The notes below the pieces were generated by a model, which saw only the letters and a list, made by a program, of their open reading frames with translations, made no database searches and had not been told where the DNA came from. From NCBI GenBank assembly GCA_031289235.1, contig JAITPU010000002.1:1-12080 (forward strand): 12,080 nucleotides of DNA, read 5' to 3'. The position numbers and the translations under genes were made by a program. The DNA is from Eubacteriales Family XIII. Incertae Sedis bacterium. GTDB taxonomy: Bacteria; Bacillota; Clostridia; Peptostreptococcales; Anaerovoracaceae. Positions within the stretch are counted from its first letter, which is position 1. Every line of letters starts with the position of its first letter. This document shows, in pieces, positions 12,013 through 12,080 of this stretch.

Positions 12013-12080
12013 ATGGGTCAGGAAAAGGATATCACGAAAAAGGGGAAATGGAAACAGATTTCAGAAAAAGAGAGGTACGC
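12001..12080 (+). mobile_element. Left part of a possible IS30-family insertion sequence
   Basis: The transposase-like start at 12013 implies an insertion sequence running rightward out of the window. Its left inverted repeat was not identified, so the true boundary is unknown and probably lies upstream of 12001, between about 11885 and 12000. It sits about 120 bases behind the MATE promoter, which could mean local rearrangement or transfer, but only one end is visible. Confidence 0.45.
12013..12080 (+). CDS. Start of an IS30-family-like transposase, cut by the window edge
   Basis: Only 22 complete codons are visible. The peptide begins MGQEKDITKKGK and continues WKQISEKERY. This resembles the N-terminus of IS30-family transposases, where a basic stretch leads into a conserved 'ER' helix that starts the N-terminal helix-turn-helix. 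GGAGG (12001-12005) stands 7 bases before the ATG, a good ribosome site. The catalytic DDE domain would lie beyond the window. The call rests on a short stretch of similarity recalled from the family, so another DNA-binding protein is possible. Confidence 0.6.
   Translation, partial: MGQEKDITKKGKWKQISEKERY

Noticed and set aside
1..12080. CRISPR array, tRNA or rRNA genes
   Set aside because: No regularly spaced repeats, cloverleaf-type sequence or rRNA-like conserved blocks were seen on either strand.

Overview
The window looks like chromosomal DNA from an anaerobic, low-to-mid G+C Bacillota, probably Clostridia. This is inferred from content: a PerR-type Fur regulator beside a reverse rubrerythrin, an S-layer-homology (SLH) surface protein, strong GGAGG-type ribosome sites, AT-rich TTGACA/TATAAT promoters, and a compact CopA-CopZ copper module. 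No rRNA, tRNA or CRISPR array was seen. The right edge enters what appears to be an IS30-family insertion sequence.

Layout. 1-275: intergenic DNA with a long imperfect palindrome (14-116), then a consensus promoter and a Per-box-like operator. 276-734 (+): PerR-like regulator with a complete metal-ligand set. 735-1042: gene-free, G+C-rich, repeat-like spacer. 1043-1585 (+): reverse rubrerythrin, closed by a strong terminator. 1656-7306 (-): four genes read right to left. They are a membrane-fusion/adaptor protein with a duplicated lipoyl/barrel module, a MacB-type ATPase, a MacB-type permease overlapping it by 10 bp, and a secreted SLH protein. 7307-7523: AT-rich divergent promoter region. 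7524-9989 (+): Cu(I) P1B-ATPase CopA, followed by the copper chaperone CopZ (10065-10274). 10303-11718 (-): MATE multidrug exporter, preceded by a promoter, an intrinsic terminator and a 27-codon leader ORF. 12013-end (+): start of an IS30-like transposase.

Function. The left block is an oxidative-stress unit: a peroxide-sensing repressor and a peroxide-reducing diiron protein. The middle block is an ABC export machine that may work with a wall-bound SLH protein. The right block exports copper and drugs. Two 15-bp sites of the form TTATAA(N3)TTACAA, one over the perR start site and one over the copA promoter, suggest that peroxide sensing and copper export could be linked. The most interesting regulatory structure is the MATE leader. 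A terminator hairpin sits about 11 nt after the predicted transcription start, and its 3' arm contains the start codon of a leader ORF whose stop codon overlaps the MATE ribosome site.
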